A stretch of DNA of 64,000 bases from J054 sp965223095 (GTDB taxonomy: Bacteria; Pseudomonadota; Gammaproteobacteria; Steroidobacterales; GCA-2729495): the NCBI GenBank assembly GCA_965223095.1, contig OZ244979.1, positions 806,001 to 870,000 on the forward strand, written 5' to 3'. Positions 17,649-26,251 of this stretch are shown here, one piece after another. Below the pieces are notes generated by a model. That model saw only the letters and a list, made by a program, of their open reading frames with translations. It searched no databases and had not been told where the DNA came from. The position numbers were made by a program, and so were the translations under genes. Numbering within the stretch: the stretch's first letter is position 1; every line of letters begins with the position of its first letter.

Positions 17649-17752
17649 GGATGTTCTCCAGATACAAGCGGGCGCCGGGCGTGACACGCCAACCGGTCCG
17701 TCTAGCATAGAATGCGGCATGACCCGCCAAGGCGCAATCCTGGAGATTTTCG

Positions 17753-18169
17753 ATGACTGATGAACGCGGCCGCCCCGATGCAAATGCCTGCTTTGTTTGC
17801 GGTCCGGATAACCCGGAAGGCCTACAGATAAGCTATCGCATGGACGGGGAGATTTGCCGGGCAGAGTTCACCCCCGGTACTTGGCATGCAGGTTACGACA
17901 ATCAATCCCACGGCGGCATCATTTTTAGCGTACTGGACGATGTCATGGCTAATTGGCTTTTTCTGCAAGGCCATCGTGCCCACACGGCCAAGTGCGAGAT
18001 TCGCTATCGTCAACCCGTGACCTTGGGCACCGTCCTTAAGCTCGAAGGACATTTACTCAAGCGCAAGGGCCGTCTTGCGGTGCTAAAGGGGGCGGCGCGT
18101 CGCGCCAGCGACGACGTTCTAGTCGCCGAATCCGAGGCCACCTTCATGGTGGTGCCCGACGCTGATTAA
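17753..18169 (+). CDS. PaaI-like hotdog-fold thioesterase
   Basis: 138 residues, starting at ATG with GGAG 8 nt upstream. An N-terminal CFVCGPDNPEGL motif is followed by the hotdog domain with SHGGIIFSVLDDVMANW (helix carrying the acidic residue) and RYRQPVTLGTVLKLEGHLL. Acyl-CoA thioesterase activity is likely; the substrate is unknown. Confidence 0.85.
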   Translation: MTDERGRPDANACFVCGPDNPEGLQISYRMDGEICRAEFTPGTWHAGYDNQSHGGIIFSVLDDVMANWLFLQGHRAHTAKCEIRYRQPVTLGTVLKLEGHLLKRKGRLAVLKGAARRASDDVLVAESEATFMVVPDAD

Positions 18170-18182
18170 GCGCGGTGTCTTG

Positions 18183-18482
18183 CTAGGGCGACGATTCGTA
18201 GGCCGCGAAATGATAAACGCCTGAACCGTCTCGTAGCGGCGCGACTTCATTGACGTACTCGGGGTCGTCAACAAAGTTATTCAGCTCGGTCATGGTCGGG
18301 AACTCGATAATGATCACAGATTGATCGTCGAGCAAATCACCATGAATTGAACGTTTTGTCGGGCCGCGCACGATGTACTTGCCGCCATGCTTTTTTACCA
18401 ACTCCGCGGCTAGGGCCGAATATTTCTTAAAATTATCGTGGGGATTTGTAACCTTGCACAGTGCCACAACGTAGGCCGCCAT
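18183..18482 (-). CDS. DUF1330 family protein
   Basis: 99 residues, a dimeric alpha/beta-barrel (ferredoxin-like) protein: VVALCKVTNPHDNFKKYSALAAELV, GGKYIVRGP, IIEFPTMTELNNFVDDPEY. Function is unknown. ATG 18482 has GAGGAG upstream; the longer frame to 18548 lacks family similarity. Convergent with the hotdog gene, 13 bp apart. Confidence 0.85.
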   Translation of the reverse strand: MAAYVVALCKVTNPHDNFKKYSALAAELVKKHGGKYIVRGPTKRSIHGDLLDDQSVIIIEFPTMTELNNFVDDPEYVNEVAPLRDGSGVYHFAAYESSP

Positions 18483-18526
18483 ATTTTTCTCCTCAGGTTC
18501 TCGTGCGCAGCGGGCGGGTATTATCG

Positions 18527-18571
18527 TTGCAGCCTTTGGAGGCTGCAAGGCTTGTGACGCGTAAGCCTTGC
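18527..18571. repeat. Two overlapping perfect hairpins
   Basis: Stem 1: TTGCAGCC (18527-18534) with GGCTGCAA (18541-18548), 6-nt loop. Stem 2: GCAAGGCTT (18545-18553) with AAGCCTTGC (18563-18571), 9-nt loop. They share GCAA (18545-18548), so they cannot both form fully. They lie upstream of the DUF1330 gene and just before the first palindromic element. Function unknown. Confidence 0.5.
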
Positions 18572-18590
18572 TTCGTTTTCCCGAGATTAC

Positions 18591-18675
18591 GGCCTGGAGC
18601 CGCGGTTAATGGGTTACGGGATGGCTCCCTGCGGTCCGCTTTATTCCCTCCACCCATTAACCGCGACTCCAGACC
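18591..18675 (-). repeat. 85-bp palindromic element, copy 1 (inverted)
   Basis: Arms of 24 bp (18591-18614 and 18652-18675) enclose a 37-nt loop (18615-18651). Read on the minus strand, the arms pair at all 24 positions if two T.G wobbles are allowed (arm positions 3 and 10). The loop is 35/37 identical to that of the copy at 18885-18969 in opposite orientation, while the stem differs at six pairs, all still pairing. This points to a conserved hairpin as RNA or cruciform DNA. No coding is apparent here. Confidence 0.8.
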
Positions 18676-18884
18676 TGAGTTGGTGATTTATTGATCGGTT
18701 ATCGGGTCGGCGGCTCTCTATGGTGTGTTTTGATTGTTGGACAGGTTCACGAATTAGCAGCATGGATATTTGAATGAAAACTATCTGGTGTTTATCGAGA
18801 AGACGACGAGAGTTATTAGGTGGTCTCCGGCTGGTCTTGCAGCACCTTCCCTACTGCCTTTGCTGGAATCTGGATAAAGGTTTC

Positions 18885-18969
18885 GGCCTTGAGCTGCGGT
18901 TTAGGGGTGGCGGGAATAAAGCGGACCGCAGGGAGCCATCCCGGAACCCCTAAACCGCAGCTCAAGGCC
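18885..18969 (+). repeat. 85-bp palindromic element, copy 2
   Basis: Perfect 24-bp arms (18885-18908 and 18946-18969) around a 37-nt loop (18909-18945) that contains GCGGACCGC and is flanked inside by CGGG/CCCG. Same size and loop as copy 1, opposite orientation, 209 bp away. Compared with copy 1 (minus strand), stem pairs 6, 11, 18 and 20 are changed on both sides, and pairs 3 and 10 change T.G to C-G. Confidence 0.8.
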
Positions 18970-19098
18970 CGCGCCGGCGACTTGTTTTTTTAGCTTGGCA
19001 GCTGCTTGCTGAAATGTATTGAATTTCGTCGCCGACCCGGGTCGAAGGGACTGAGTTCTTGCGAGGGAGACTGATACTTTGCCGGCATGTTTGCGAGT

Positions 19099-19371
19099 TT
19101 AGTTGCCTAATTTTCCTTTCCAAGTCGAGCAAAGTTCGCGTTTTTCAGCGGCGGACATTCGCTTGAGCTCCCACTCCCGGCGTTGGGCGGTGCTTCGATC
19201 GTCGGCGGGTTCTTGGTAGACCAACTGTACGGGGCCGCGACCGCGGGTGTATTTCGCGCCCTCGCCTGCATTGTGTTGTGCGATGCGGGCCTGCAGGTCT
19301 TTAGCGATGCCGGCGTAATAGCTGCCATCGGCACAGTGCAGTAAATAGACGAACCAGGGCGGCTTGGAAAT
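19099..19371 (-). CDS. GIY-YIG nuclease-domain protein with a probable ATT start
   Basis: A 90-residue open frame with the GIY-YIG fold: WFVYLLHCADGSYYAGIAKDLQARIAQHN (the GIY half as VYLL, the YIG half as YAGI, conserved Arg), KYTRGRGPVQLVY and AQRREWELKRM with the catalytic Glu. This matches the small UPF0213-type group (YhbQ-like). No ATG, GTG or TTG exists at a suitable place. ATT at 19371-19369 overlaps the preceding TAA by one base and has GGAG 7 nt upstream, giving the expected N-terminus (M)SKPPWFVYLL. Translation is probably coupled to the transporter gene. An ATG-to-ATT error or mutation is the alternative. Confidence 0.8.
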   Translation of the reverse strand: MSKPPWFVYLLHCADGSYYAGIAKDLQARIAQHNAGEGAKYTRGRGPVQLVYQEPADDRSTAQRREWELKRMSAAEKRELCSTWKGKLGN

Positions 19372-20882
19372 TAGCGCACTCCGCCCATGAGCTTTTTCAG
19401 TGGTGGCGTGAGTAATAGCAGAAACAGGCCGCAGCCCGCGGTGGTCAGAATAATCTGCAGGTATAGAGCCGGCATTTGATTCACCGCGTCGGCGTTAAAT
19501 TCACCGGCGATTAGTCCGGCGATAACGTTACCCATGGAGGCCCCCAAGAACCAGATGCCCATCATTTGGCCGGTGTAGCGCCGCGGTGCGAGTTTGGTGG
19601 TGGCGGACAGGCCCACGGGGCTTAGGGTCAGTTCGCCCATGGTGTGGAATAGATAAGTGAAGATTAGCCAGGTCGGTAGCACCGTGTTGCCTTGCACGAC
19701 CAGTTGCGCAGCGAAATACATCACGGCGAAGCCGACACCTAACAGAATTAGGCCGACGGCGAATTTGGCGGGTGTCGAGGGGTCTAGATTGCGTTGCGCC
19801 AGCCTCAGCCACAACATGGCAAACAGCGGCGCCAGTAAAATAATGAAGGTGGGGTTTAAGGTTTGAAACCAACCGGCGGGAATTTCGAAGTTGCCGATCA
19901 TTCGATCGGTAAAGCGTTCGGCAAACAGATTCAGGGATGAACCCGCCTGTTCAAAACCCGCCCAGAACATTGCCGAGGCTAGGAACAGCACAATGATGAC
20001 GACCACGCGCTTTTTTTCGGTGCTATCTAAGCCGCCCAGCGTGAATAGATAGGCGAAGTAGAGCACGGCCAAACCGGCAATGGAGGCGGTGGTGCCGCGC
20101 GCGAGGGCAACGGGGTCTACGGTCAAGGCGCCGGTGACTAAGGCCAGCACGAAACCGAAAATGATCGCCAGCCCCAAGCCTACACCCAACCAACTGTTGC
20201 GTCGCTGACGGGCCAGCGCCGGATTGGCGTCGTCCAGCACCGGATGCTGCCCGGCATCTCCCAATAGCGGTTTGGCGCGATGGAACTGCCACAAACCGAA
20301 GATCATGCCGACGCCCGCGGCGGCGAAGCCATAGTGCCAACCGAAGATGTCACTTTCGCCCAGTGTGCTGCACACCAAAGGGCCCAGGGCGCCACCGATA
20401 TTGATACCCATATAAAAGAGCGTAAAACCAGCATCTCGCCGAGGGTCACCGGGCGCATACAATTCGCCCACCACGGCGCTAATGTTGGGTTTTAATAGTC
20501 CGGTGCCCAAGGCCACGAGCATGAGGCCGAGAAAGAACGCGTAGACCGAGGGTATGGCCAAGGTGAAATGGCCGAGCATGATCACGATGCCGCCATACCA
20601 AATGGCACGTTGCGCGCCCAGTAGGCGGTCCGCAATCCAGCCGCCGGGCAGCGCGACGAAATAAACGGCGGCGGTATACAGGCCATAAATCGCCGTGGCG
20701 GTTTTGTCGTCAAAACCTAAACCACCGCTTTGCACTTGTTCGACCATGAATAGGACGAGTAGCGCGCGCATGCCGTAGTAGCTAAATCGCTCCCACATCT
20801 CGGTGAAGAATAAGGTGCGCAGACCTGCCGGATGACCGACCCACTCTTGGCTTTTATCTACCGCTGGGTTGCCTTCGGTCAT
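19371..20882 (-). CDS. Proton-dependent oligopeptide transporter (POT/PTR family)
   Basis: 503 residues and about 14 transmembrane helices. The proton-coupling motif ExxER is present (FFTEMWERFSYYGMRALL near residue 30), as is FTLFYMGINIGGALGPL. It imports di- and tripeptides with protons. It is 3 bp downstream of tatC and overlaps the GIY-YIG frame, so it is probably part of the tat operon transcript. Confidence 0.93.
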   Translation of the reverse strand: MTEGNPAVDKSQEWVGHPAGLRTLFFTEMWERFSYYGMRALLVLFMVEQVQSGGLGFDDKTATAIYGLYTAAVYFVALPGGWIADRLLGAQRAIWYGGIVIMLGHFTLAIPSVYAFFLGLMLVALGTGLLKPNISAVVGELYAPGDPRRDAGFTLFYMGINIGGALGPLVCSTLGESDIFGWHYGFAAAGVGMIFGLWQFHRAKPLLGDAGQHPVLDDANPALARQRRNSWLGVGLGLAIIFGFVLALVTGALTVDPVALARGTTASIAGLAVLYFAYLFTLGGLDSTEKKRVVVIIVLFLASAMFWAGFEQAGSSLNLFAERFTDRMIGNFEIPAGWFQTLNPTFIILLAPLFAMLWLRLAQRNLDPSTPAKFAVGLILLGVGFAVMYFAAQLVVQGNTVLPTWLIFTYLFHTMGELTLSPVGLSATTKLAPRRYTGQMMGIWFLGASMGNVIAGLIAGEFNADAVNQMPALYLQIILTTAGCGLFLLLLTPPLKKLMGGVR

Positions 20883-20885
20883 GGG

Positions 20886-21686
20886 CTAAATGGTTTCATC
20901 GTTTGTTTGTTGCTCGGTACTTGTGTTGGAGCGGTCTAGCATGAAGCGCGACATGATAATGCCGGCCTCAAACAACAGATAGACTGGCACGGCCAACAAG
21001 GTTTGGCTAATGACATCCGGTGGTGTTAGCAACATCCCCATGACGAAGGCGCCCAGGAATACATAGGGCCGTTTAGTCGCTAGATTTTCAGGCGTGGTTA
21101 AGCCCGAGCCCACTAGCATGACGGTTGCTATGGGTACTTCGAAGGCCAGTCCAAAGGCGAAGAAAATTACCAAAATGAAATCTAGATAGCTGGCGATGTC
21201 GGTCATTACCGCCACACCTTCGGGCGCGACAGCGCTGAAGAAGGCGAACATCAGGGGAAATACCACGAAGTAGGCGAAGGCCACGCCGCAATAAAACAGC
21301 AAGATGCTGGAGATCACCAAGGGAACGGCGAACTTTTTTTCCTTGCGATAAAGGCCCGGCGCGACAAAGGCCCAGGTTTGGTAAATGACCACCGGCATGG
21401 CCAAAAACAGCGCCACGAATAGCGCGGTCTTAAAAGGTGTGAGGAAGGGCGAGGCCACTTGCGTGGCGATCATGGTGGAGTTTTCAGGCAGGGCGGCCAT
21501 TAGTGGTTGCGCCACCAGGGTAAACACTTCTTCCGCGAAGGGCGCCAGGCATATAAAGACTAGGAGTACGGCGCCGGCGGCTTTCATGAGCCTGCTGCGC
21601 AGTTCGATCAAATGCGAAACTAAAGTGGCCTCTTCCAGAACCTCTTCATCTTCGTCCGCGCCGCTTGCGACCTGATCGTCGGCCAT
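20886..21686 (-). CDS. tatC: Sec-independent protein translocase TatC
   Basis: 266 residues, six transmembrane helices; the receptor for twin-arginine signal peptides. Family motifs LVSHLIELRSRLMKA near residue 24, FAPGLYRKEKKF and GLAFEVPI are seen. Follows tatB by 29 bp. A substrate candidate with an RR signal, the TRAP binding protein, is encoded 1.6 kb beyond the cluster. Confidence 0.96.
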   Translation of the reverse strand: MADDQVASGADEDEEVLEEATLVSHLIELRSRLMKAAGAVLLVFICLAPFAEEVFTLVAQPLMAALPENSTMIATQVASPFLTPFKTALFVALFLAMPVVIYQTWAFVAPGLYRKEKKFAVPLVISSILLFYCGVAFAYFVVFPLMFAFFSAVAPEGVAVMTDIASYLDFILVIFFAFGLAFEVPIATVMLVGSGLTTPENLATKRPYVFLGAFVMGMLLTPPDVISQTLLAVPVYLLFEAGIIMSRFMLDRSNTSTEQQTNDETI

Positions 21687-21715
21687 GGGATGACTCGCCT
21701 GGCTGCCCGAGCCGC

Positions 21716-22057
21716 TTATTCGACCTTGGGGGTCGCGTCAGAGGGGGTGGGCTCGTCCTTTTTGCCGTTGGTTGCAGCGTCGTCAGCTTCGCTGGCAGTC
21801 GTTGAGGTTTTCAACTCGTCGACGCCCGGACGCTGATAGCTGCTGGCCGGTTTGGGTGAATAGCTACCGGCAAAGGGTTGACTGACATCCAAGTCGAGTT
21901 CATTGCGCATTTGCGTGGTGAGGGTGCGTGCCATGCGCCGCGCTTGGCCTGCCCAGTTGCCGACTTGCATGGCAACTTTGGGCAAGCGCTCGGGTCCGAG
22001 CACAATCAGCCCTAGGCCAAATAGGATGATCAATTCCCAAAAGCCGACGTCAAACAT
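21716..22057 (-). CDS. tatB: Sec-independent protein translocase TatB
   Basis: 113 residues: a single N-terminal transmembrane helix with MFDVGFWELIILFGLGLIVLGPERLP, then an amphipathic helix and a charged, Pro/Lys-rich tail. The Glu at position 8 is typical of TatB rather than TatA. Six bp after tatA. Confidence 0.95.
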   Translation of the reverse strand: MFDVGFWELIILFGLGLIVLGPERLPKVAMQVGNWAGQARRMARTLTTQMRNELDLDVSQPFAGSYSPKPASSYQRPGVDELKTSTTASEADDAATNGKKDEPTPSDATPKVE

Positions 22058-22063
22058 GACCGT

Positions 22064-22300
22064 TTACGACGCCTTGTTATGCTCGGCGTCTCGCTGTTCG
22101 CTGGTTTCGCTGAATTCAGCGTCCGGCTCTTTGATTTTCTTTTGATCGTCATTTTCAGCATCGCCCATGGCTTTGCGGAAACCTTTCACCGCCCCGCCTA
22201 AGTCCGAGCCGATACTGCCCAGTTTCTTGGTGCCGAATAGCAGCACCACGATCAGCAGCACGATCAAGAGCTGCCACATGCTGATACCGCCTAAACCCAT
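22064..22300 (-). CDS. tatA: Sec-independent protein translocase TatA
   Basis: 78 residues: a transmembrane helix (ISMWQLLIVLLIVVLLFGTKKLGS) then the amphipathic helix LGGAVKGFRKAM and an acidic tail. The pore-forming Tat subunit. ATG 22300 (MGLGGISMWQ) is preferred to the in-frame start at 22318. A hairpin GCGATC-CCAG-GATCGC lies just upstream (22321-22336). Confidence 0.94.
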   Translation of the reverse strand: MGLGGISMWQLLIVLLIVVLLFGTKKLGSIGSDLGGAVKGFRKAMGDAENDDQKKIKEPDAEFSETSEQRDAEHNKAS

Positions 22301-22401
22301 AGTTCTCACTCCATTCAACAGCGATCCCAGGATCGCGATTCGGCTGGTAATGATACGTTAAAACGAGCCCCTCGCCGGATTGGCTTGTTGCAAACGTGAA
22401 C

Positions 22402-22854
22402 TCAGTGGCCCTCCGGCGCGACTTCCAGCCGGAAAGTCACCGGGCCGTCATTGACCAAGCTGAGCTGCATATCGGCCCCGAAACGCCCGGTGGCCACCTG
22501 AACGCCTTGCCGTGCTGCGGCGTCAACCAGTTCGTTGAACAGTTTTTCGCCGACCTGCGGCTCGGCGGCTCGGGTGAAGCTGGGGCGGTTGCCGCGCTGA
22601 GTATCCGCGGCCAGGGTGAATTGTGGTACTAGCAGCAGACCGCCCGCGACCTGTTTGAGGTTGAGGTTCATTCGGTCAGCCTCATCCGGAAATACCCGGT
22701 AATTCACCAGGCGTTCTGCCAGGCGCCGCGCTTGGGCTGAGCCGTCGCCGCATTGCACGCCGATGAGTACGGCCAGGCCCCGGCTAATTTCTCCAACCAG
22801 CTCATCGTTTACCTTGACGCTGGCGCTGCTGACGCGTTGCAACAAACCGATCAT
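22402..22854 (-). CDS. dtd: D-aminoacyl-tRNA deacylase
   Basis: 150 residues. Removes D-amino acids (and glycine) from mischarged tRNA. Both active-site signatures are present: PQFTLAADT (usually SQFTL) and NDGPVTF (Gly-cisPro). The start MIGLLQRVSSASV at ATG 22854 has GGAAG upstream; the frame runs open to 22926 without similarity. Located 101 bp before tatA on the same strand. Confidence 0.94.
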   Translation of the reverse strand: MIGLLQRVSSASVKVNDELVGEISRGLAVLIGVQCGDGSAQARRLAERLVNYRVFPDEADRMNLNLKQVAGGLLLVPQFTLAADTQRGNRPSFTRAAEPQVGEKLFNELVDAAARQGVQVATGRFGADMQLSLVNDGPVTFRLEVAPEGH

Positions 22855-23132
22855 CGGGCTTCCTTCAGGGCCGGCATTCCAGTTTAGCAGCCCGCCTTTT
22901 GATCGGTTTATGAAGATAGATCCCACAAAAGACCAGAAATGTGCATGTAAGCATGCAATTCACCCCACATTTTGCCATACAGTAGCGAATCGAAGGATGA
23001 TGGCTATTATTTTCGGTAAATATTAAGAGTATGTTCTAGTTTATCGAGCATATTTGTCATTCGGTGGGGAAAAAACACAAATATTCGACAAAAATAGCGA
23101 TATTGTGGATATCATGACTGTTTAGCGCGGTC
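22855..23132. other. AT-rich intergenic segment without a gene
   Basis: Noticeably more AT-rich than its neighbours, especially 22910-23120, with no convincing reading frame. It separates dtd (minus) from the solute-binding operon (plus) and probably holds their promoters; I could not assign exact boxes. Confidence 0.4.
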
Positions 23133-23300
23133 GTGTTTTGCGGTGAGCCGCTCACACCGCTGAGCCTCGCCCATTGGCGCCAAACCGGTGCGCTAGTTCC
23201 CCATGATTTAGCCATCCACCGCCGCGGTTCGTCGCGAGTTTGCCTGCCCATGGATCAAAAACGAATGCGCGACTACTATCACGCGGTTGCTAAGCGCTAA
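23133..23300 (+). CDS. Possible small protein upstream of the TRAP binding gene
   Basis: A 55-codon frame from GTG, ending TAA nine bp before the next ATG. The C-terminus MDQKRMRDYYHAVAKR is basic and helix-like. I do not recognise it, there is no strong ribosome-binding site, and it could be chance or a remnant. Confidence 0.25.
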   Translation: MFCGEPLTPLSLAHWRQTGALVPHDLAIHRRGSSRVCLPMDQKRMRDYYHAVAKR

Positions 23301-23309
23301 GGGATAGTT

Positions 23310-24398
23310 ATGAAGCGTAGAGAGCTACTGACGGTGGCCGGCGCCACGGCGTTGACCACGGCCTGCGCGGGCGAGCAGGTGGATTGCGGGCCGGGCAATG
23401 CAGGCCAACAATATTCTTGGAAGTTAGTGACAACCTGGCCGCCCAACTTTCCCGGTTTGGGCACCGGCGTCAATCGCATGGCCGAGATGATCAATGCGGC
23501 ATCCGGCGGTCGGCTTAAAGTTAAAGTGTATGCGGCCGGAGAGTTGGTGCCGGCATTTGAAGTGTTCGATACGGTTTCCAGCGGCGCGGCCGAAATGGGT
23601 CATGGTTCGGCCTATTATTGGAAAGGCAAAACCGAGGCGGCGCAGTTTTTTACATCTATCCCCTTCGGCATGACGGCCATGGAAATGAATGGTTGGATGT
23701 ACCACGGCGGTGCTTTAGATCTTTATCGCGAGCTCTATGCCCCGTTTAATCTCGTCCCGTTTCCCGCCGGCAATACCGGTGTGCAAATGGGCGGCTGGTT
23801 CAATCGCGAGATCAATAGCCTGGATGATCTGCAGGGTTTGAAGATGCGGATTCCTGGCTTGGGCGGTGAAGTGCTCAAGCGTGCCGGCGGTACGCCGGTG
23901 AATCTACCCGGCGCGGATATTTTCACGTCTTTGCAAACCGGCAGCATTGATGCGACGGAATGGATCGGACCCTACAATGACGTCGCTTTTGGCCTGCACA
24001 AGGCGGCAAAGTATTATTACTATCCCGGCTGGCAGGAGCCCGGTCCGGTTCTCGAGTGTATTGTTAACAAAGCCGCGTTTGAATCTTTACCGGAAGATTT
24101 GCAAAACATCGTTCGCTTAGCCTGCAGTGCCACCAATGATCAAATGACGGCGGAGTTTGTTGCGCGCAATGCGCAGTCTTTGCAGCAATTGCAAACTGAA
24201 GGCGAGGTTGATATTCGCGCATTTCCCACCGACGTTTTGGATCAATTGCAGCGCATTACCGACGAAGTGGTTCAGGCATTGGTGGCGCGAGATCCGGCGG
24301 CGGCGAAGATATACGAGTCCTTTTCGGCCTACCGCGACACCGTGTCTACCTGGAGCCGAATATCTGAACGCGCAATGTTGAATACGCGGCGCGATTAA
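23310..24398 (+). CDS. TRAP transporter solute-binding lipoprotein (DctP family)
   Basis: 362 residues. The N-terminus MKRRELLTVAGATALTTAC has a twin-arginine pair and a Cys at position 19, so it is likely a Tat-exported lipoprotein. The body is DctP-like (TTWPPNFPGLGTGVNRMAEMI, GLKMRIPGLGGEVLKRAGGTPVNLPG, IDATEWIGPYND), closest in type to TakP-like 2-oxoacid binders. No TRAP permease is adjacent; dctQM lie at 58.9-60.8 kb. The stop overlaps the next ATG by one base, tying it to the peptide ABC operon. Confidence 0.9.
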   Translation: MKRRELLTVAGATALTTACAGEQVDCGPGNAGQQYSWKLVTTWPPNFPGLGTGVNRMAEMINAASGGRLKVKVYAAGELVPAFEVFDTVSSGAAEMGHGSAYYWKGKTEAAQFFTSIPFGMTAMEMNGWMYHGGALDLYRELYAPFNLVPFPAGNTGVQMGGWFNREINSLDDLQGLKMRIPGLGGEVLKRAGGTPVNLPGADIFTSLQTGSIDATEWIGPYNDVAFGLHKAAKYYYYPGWQEPGPVLECIVNKAAFESLPEDLQNIVRLACSATNDQMTAEFVARNAQSLQQLQTEGEVDIRAFPTDVLDQLQRITDEVVQALVARDPAAAKIYESFSAYRDTVSTWSRISERAMLNTRRD

Positions 24399-26251
24399 TG
24401 TTTAAACGCATCTTGCGCCGTGGAAAGTGGTTCCGGTTGCCAGTCTATGGCTGGTTTTTATTGGCCGCGGCCTGCGGCGACGATGGCTCCACGGATGCTG
24501 AATTGCAAAACTTGCGTGTGTACCGGCACTCCATGGAAGGCGCGCCCGTTAGCCTAGATCCTGCGCAGGCCGCTACGGCCTATTCCAACATCGTGATCGT
24601 CAATGTTTATGACACGCTTTATTCGTACCGGTACTTGGCGCGTCCCTATGAGCTGAAACCGAATCTGGCCACGGCCTTGCCGGAGGTATCTGAAGACGGC
24701 CTGACTTACACGATTAAGTTGCGCAAGGGCGTGCATTTTATTGATGACCCGGTGTTTCCCGGCGGCCGAGGTCGAGAGTTGGTGGCTCAGGATGTTGTTT
24801 ATTCTTTGCAGCGTCATTTTGATCCCGCCAATCGCCCCCAGGGCGCCTGGTTATGGCAGGGCAAGATCGTGGGTCTAGAGGGGTGGAAGGAGCGGGGCTC
24901 TGACTACGATGAAGTCATCGAAGGCTTGCAAGCGCTAGATTCCCATACCCTGCAAATCAAGCTATTCCGACCGTTTCCGCAGCTTGCCTATACCTTGGCT
25001 CAGGGATACTCGGCCGTCGTGCCGCGCGAAGCGGTGGAGCGCTATGGCCGCGAGTTCGCGTTACGTCCGATCGGTTCAGGTCCTTTCAGGCTGGCATCCT
25101 GGGATACCACGCGCATTGTGATGGTGCCCAATGCCGACTATCGCTGGCAAGCGATTGATCTTGCTGCCGAGGGCTATGACCCGAAGACTCAGTCCTTTGC
25201 CGGACTGGAAGCGATAGACGGACAACAACCACCTTTTGTCGATCGCTTAGAAATCGCAATCATCAATGATGCGTCCGCGCGTTGGAATTCCTTTACCAAG
25301 AGCAATGAGATCCAGTATGGCGGTCTACCCGTGGAGTTGGCTGATAGCCTGCTGGCCTCAAAGCATCCGGTGTCCTTGAATAAGGAGTACGCGGAAAAAT
25401 ACCAGATCATGTCCGAAGTCGAGGCCGGCTTCGTCTATGCCAGCCTCAACATGGATTTTCCAAAGCTTGGCTACAACCCTGATCCGCAGCAGGAGAAAAA
25501 AAATCACGCGCTTCGTTGTGCCATGACCAAGGCCTTTGATTGGGAGGCCAGAAACGAGAGCTTTTACTTTGGATTGGGGGTGATTTTCCCGGGGATTATT
25601 CCGCCCGCCGTACCCGAGTTCGATCCCAAGCTATCACGCGCAAGCGTGACTCGAGATGTTGCGGGCGCCAAGCAATTGTTAAAGGAAAACGGTTGGACGG
25701 CCGAAAACCTACCCCGCTTTGTGTATGGTGCCAGCGGTGGCGTGCGCTCCCGGCAGTTTTACGAGCAATTCCGAGCGTGGATGGCGGAGATGGGCTACCC
25801 GAAAGAAAAGCTCATTCTTAAGCAATATGCCACCTTTGGTGATTTGAATAAGCAATGGCGAGAGAGCCGTTTGCCCTATATTGCCGCGGGTTGGGGCTTG
25901 GACTATCCGGATGCTGAGAACACGCTGCAATTGTTTTACGGGCCTAACCGGTCACCAGGCTCTAATAATTCCAACTACAACAATCCAGAATACAATGCTC
26001 TTTACGAGCAAGCATCCACCATGCAGCCATCACCCGAACGCACCGAAATTTATCGCCGCATGAACCGGATGATCATTGACGATTGCGTCACCATCGCCGG
26101 TATTTCCCGCACACGCCTACCGGTTTGGCACCGTGACGTAATCATATTTCCCAGCAGCAATATTGTCGGTGGATTCGTCTTGCCCTATGTGGCCTTATCC
26201 GATGGTGCTGGTGGCATTCGCCAAGCGGCAAATTCTCAGGTGCCACGCTGA
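24398..26251 (+). CDS. Oligopeptide ABC transporter substrate-binding lipoprotein (SBP_bac_5)
   Basis: 617 residues with lipobox LAAAC (Cys26), so anchored in the envelope. Family 5 solute-binding signatures: LDPAQAATAYSNIVIVNVYDTL, LRKGVHFIDDP, AQDVVYSLQRHFDP, RPIGSGPFRLASW. First of five ABC genes, start overlapping the TRAP binding gene stop, stop overlapping the first permease start. Confidence 0.93.
   Translation: MFKRILRRGKWFRLPVYGWFLLAAACGDDGSTDAELQNLRVYRHSMEGAPVSLDPAQAATAYSNIVIVNVYDTLYSYRYLARPYELKPNLATALPEVSEDGLTYTIKLRKGVHFIDDPVFPGGRGRELVAQDVVYSLQRHFDPANRPQGAWLWQGKIVGLEGWKERGSDYDEVIEGLQALDSHTLQIKLFRPFPQLAYTLAQGYSAVVPREAVERYGREFALRPIGSGPFRLASWDTTRIVMVPNADYRWQAIDLAAEGYDPKTQSFAGLEAIDGQQPPFVDRLEIAIINDASARWNSFTKSNEIQYGGLPVELADSLLASKHPVSLNKEYAEKYQIMSEVEAGFVYASLNMDFPKLGYNPDPQQEKKNHALRCAMTKAFDWEARNESFYFGLGVIFPGIIPPAVPEFDPKLSRASVTRDVAGAKQLLKENGWTAENLPRFVYGASGGVRSRQFYEQFRAWMAEMGYPKEKLILKQYATFGDLNKQWRESRLPYIAAGWGLDYPDAENTLQLFYGPNRSPGSNNSNYNNPEYNALYEQASTMQPSPERTEIYRRMNRMIIDDCVTIAGISRTRLPVWHRDVIIFPSSNIVGGFVLPYVALSDGAGGIRQAANSQVPR

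Noticed and set aside
18774..18953. A 59-codon plus-strand frame ending near the second palindromic element.
   Set aside because: Most of its C-terminal third is the palindrome itself and the rest has no coding character, so it looks like a chance frame across the repeat.
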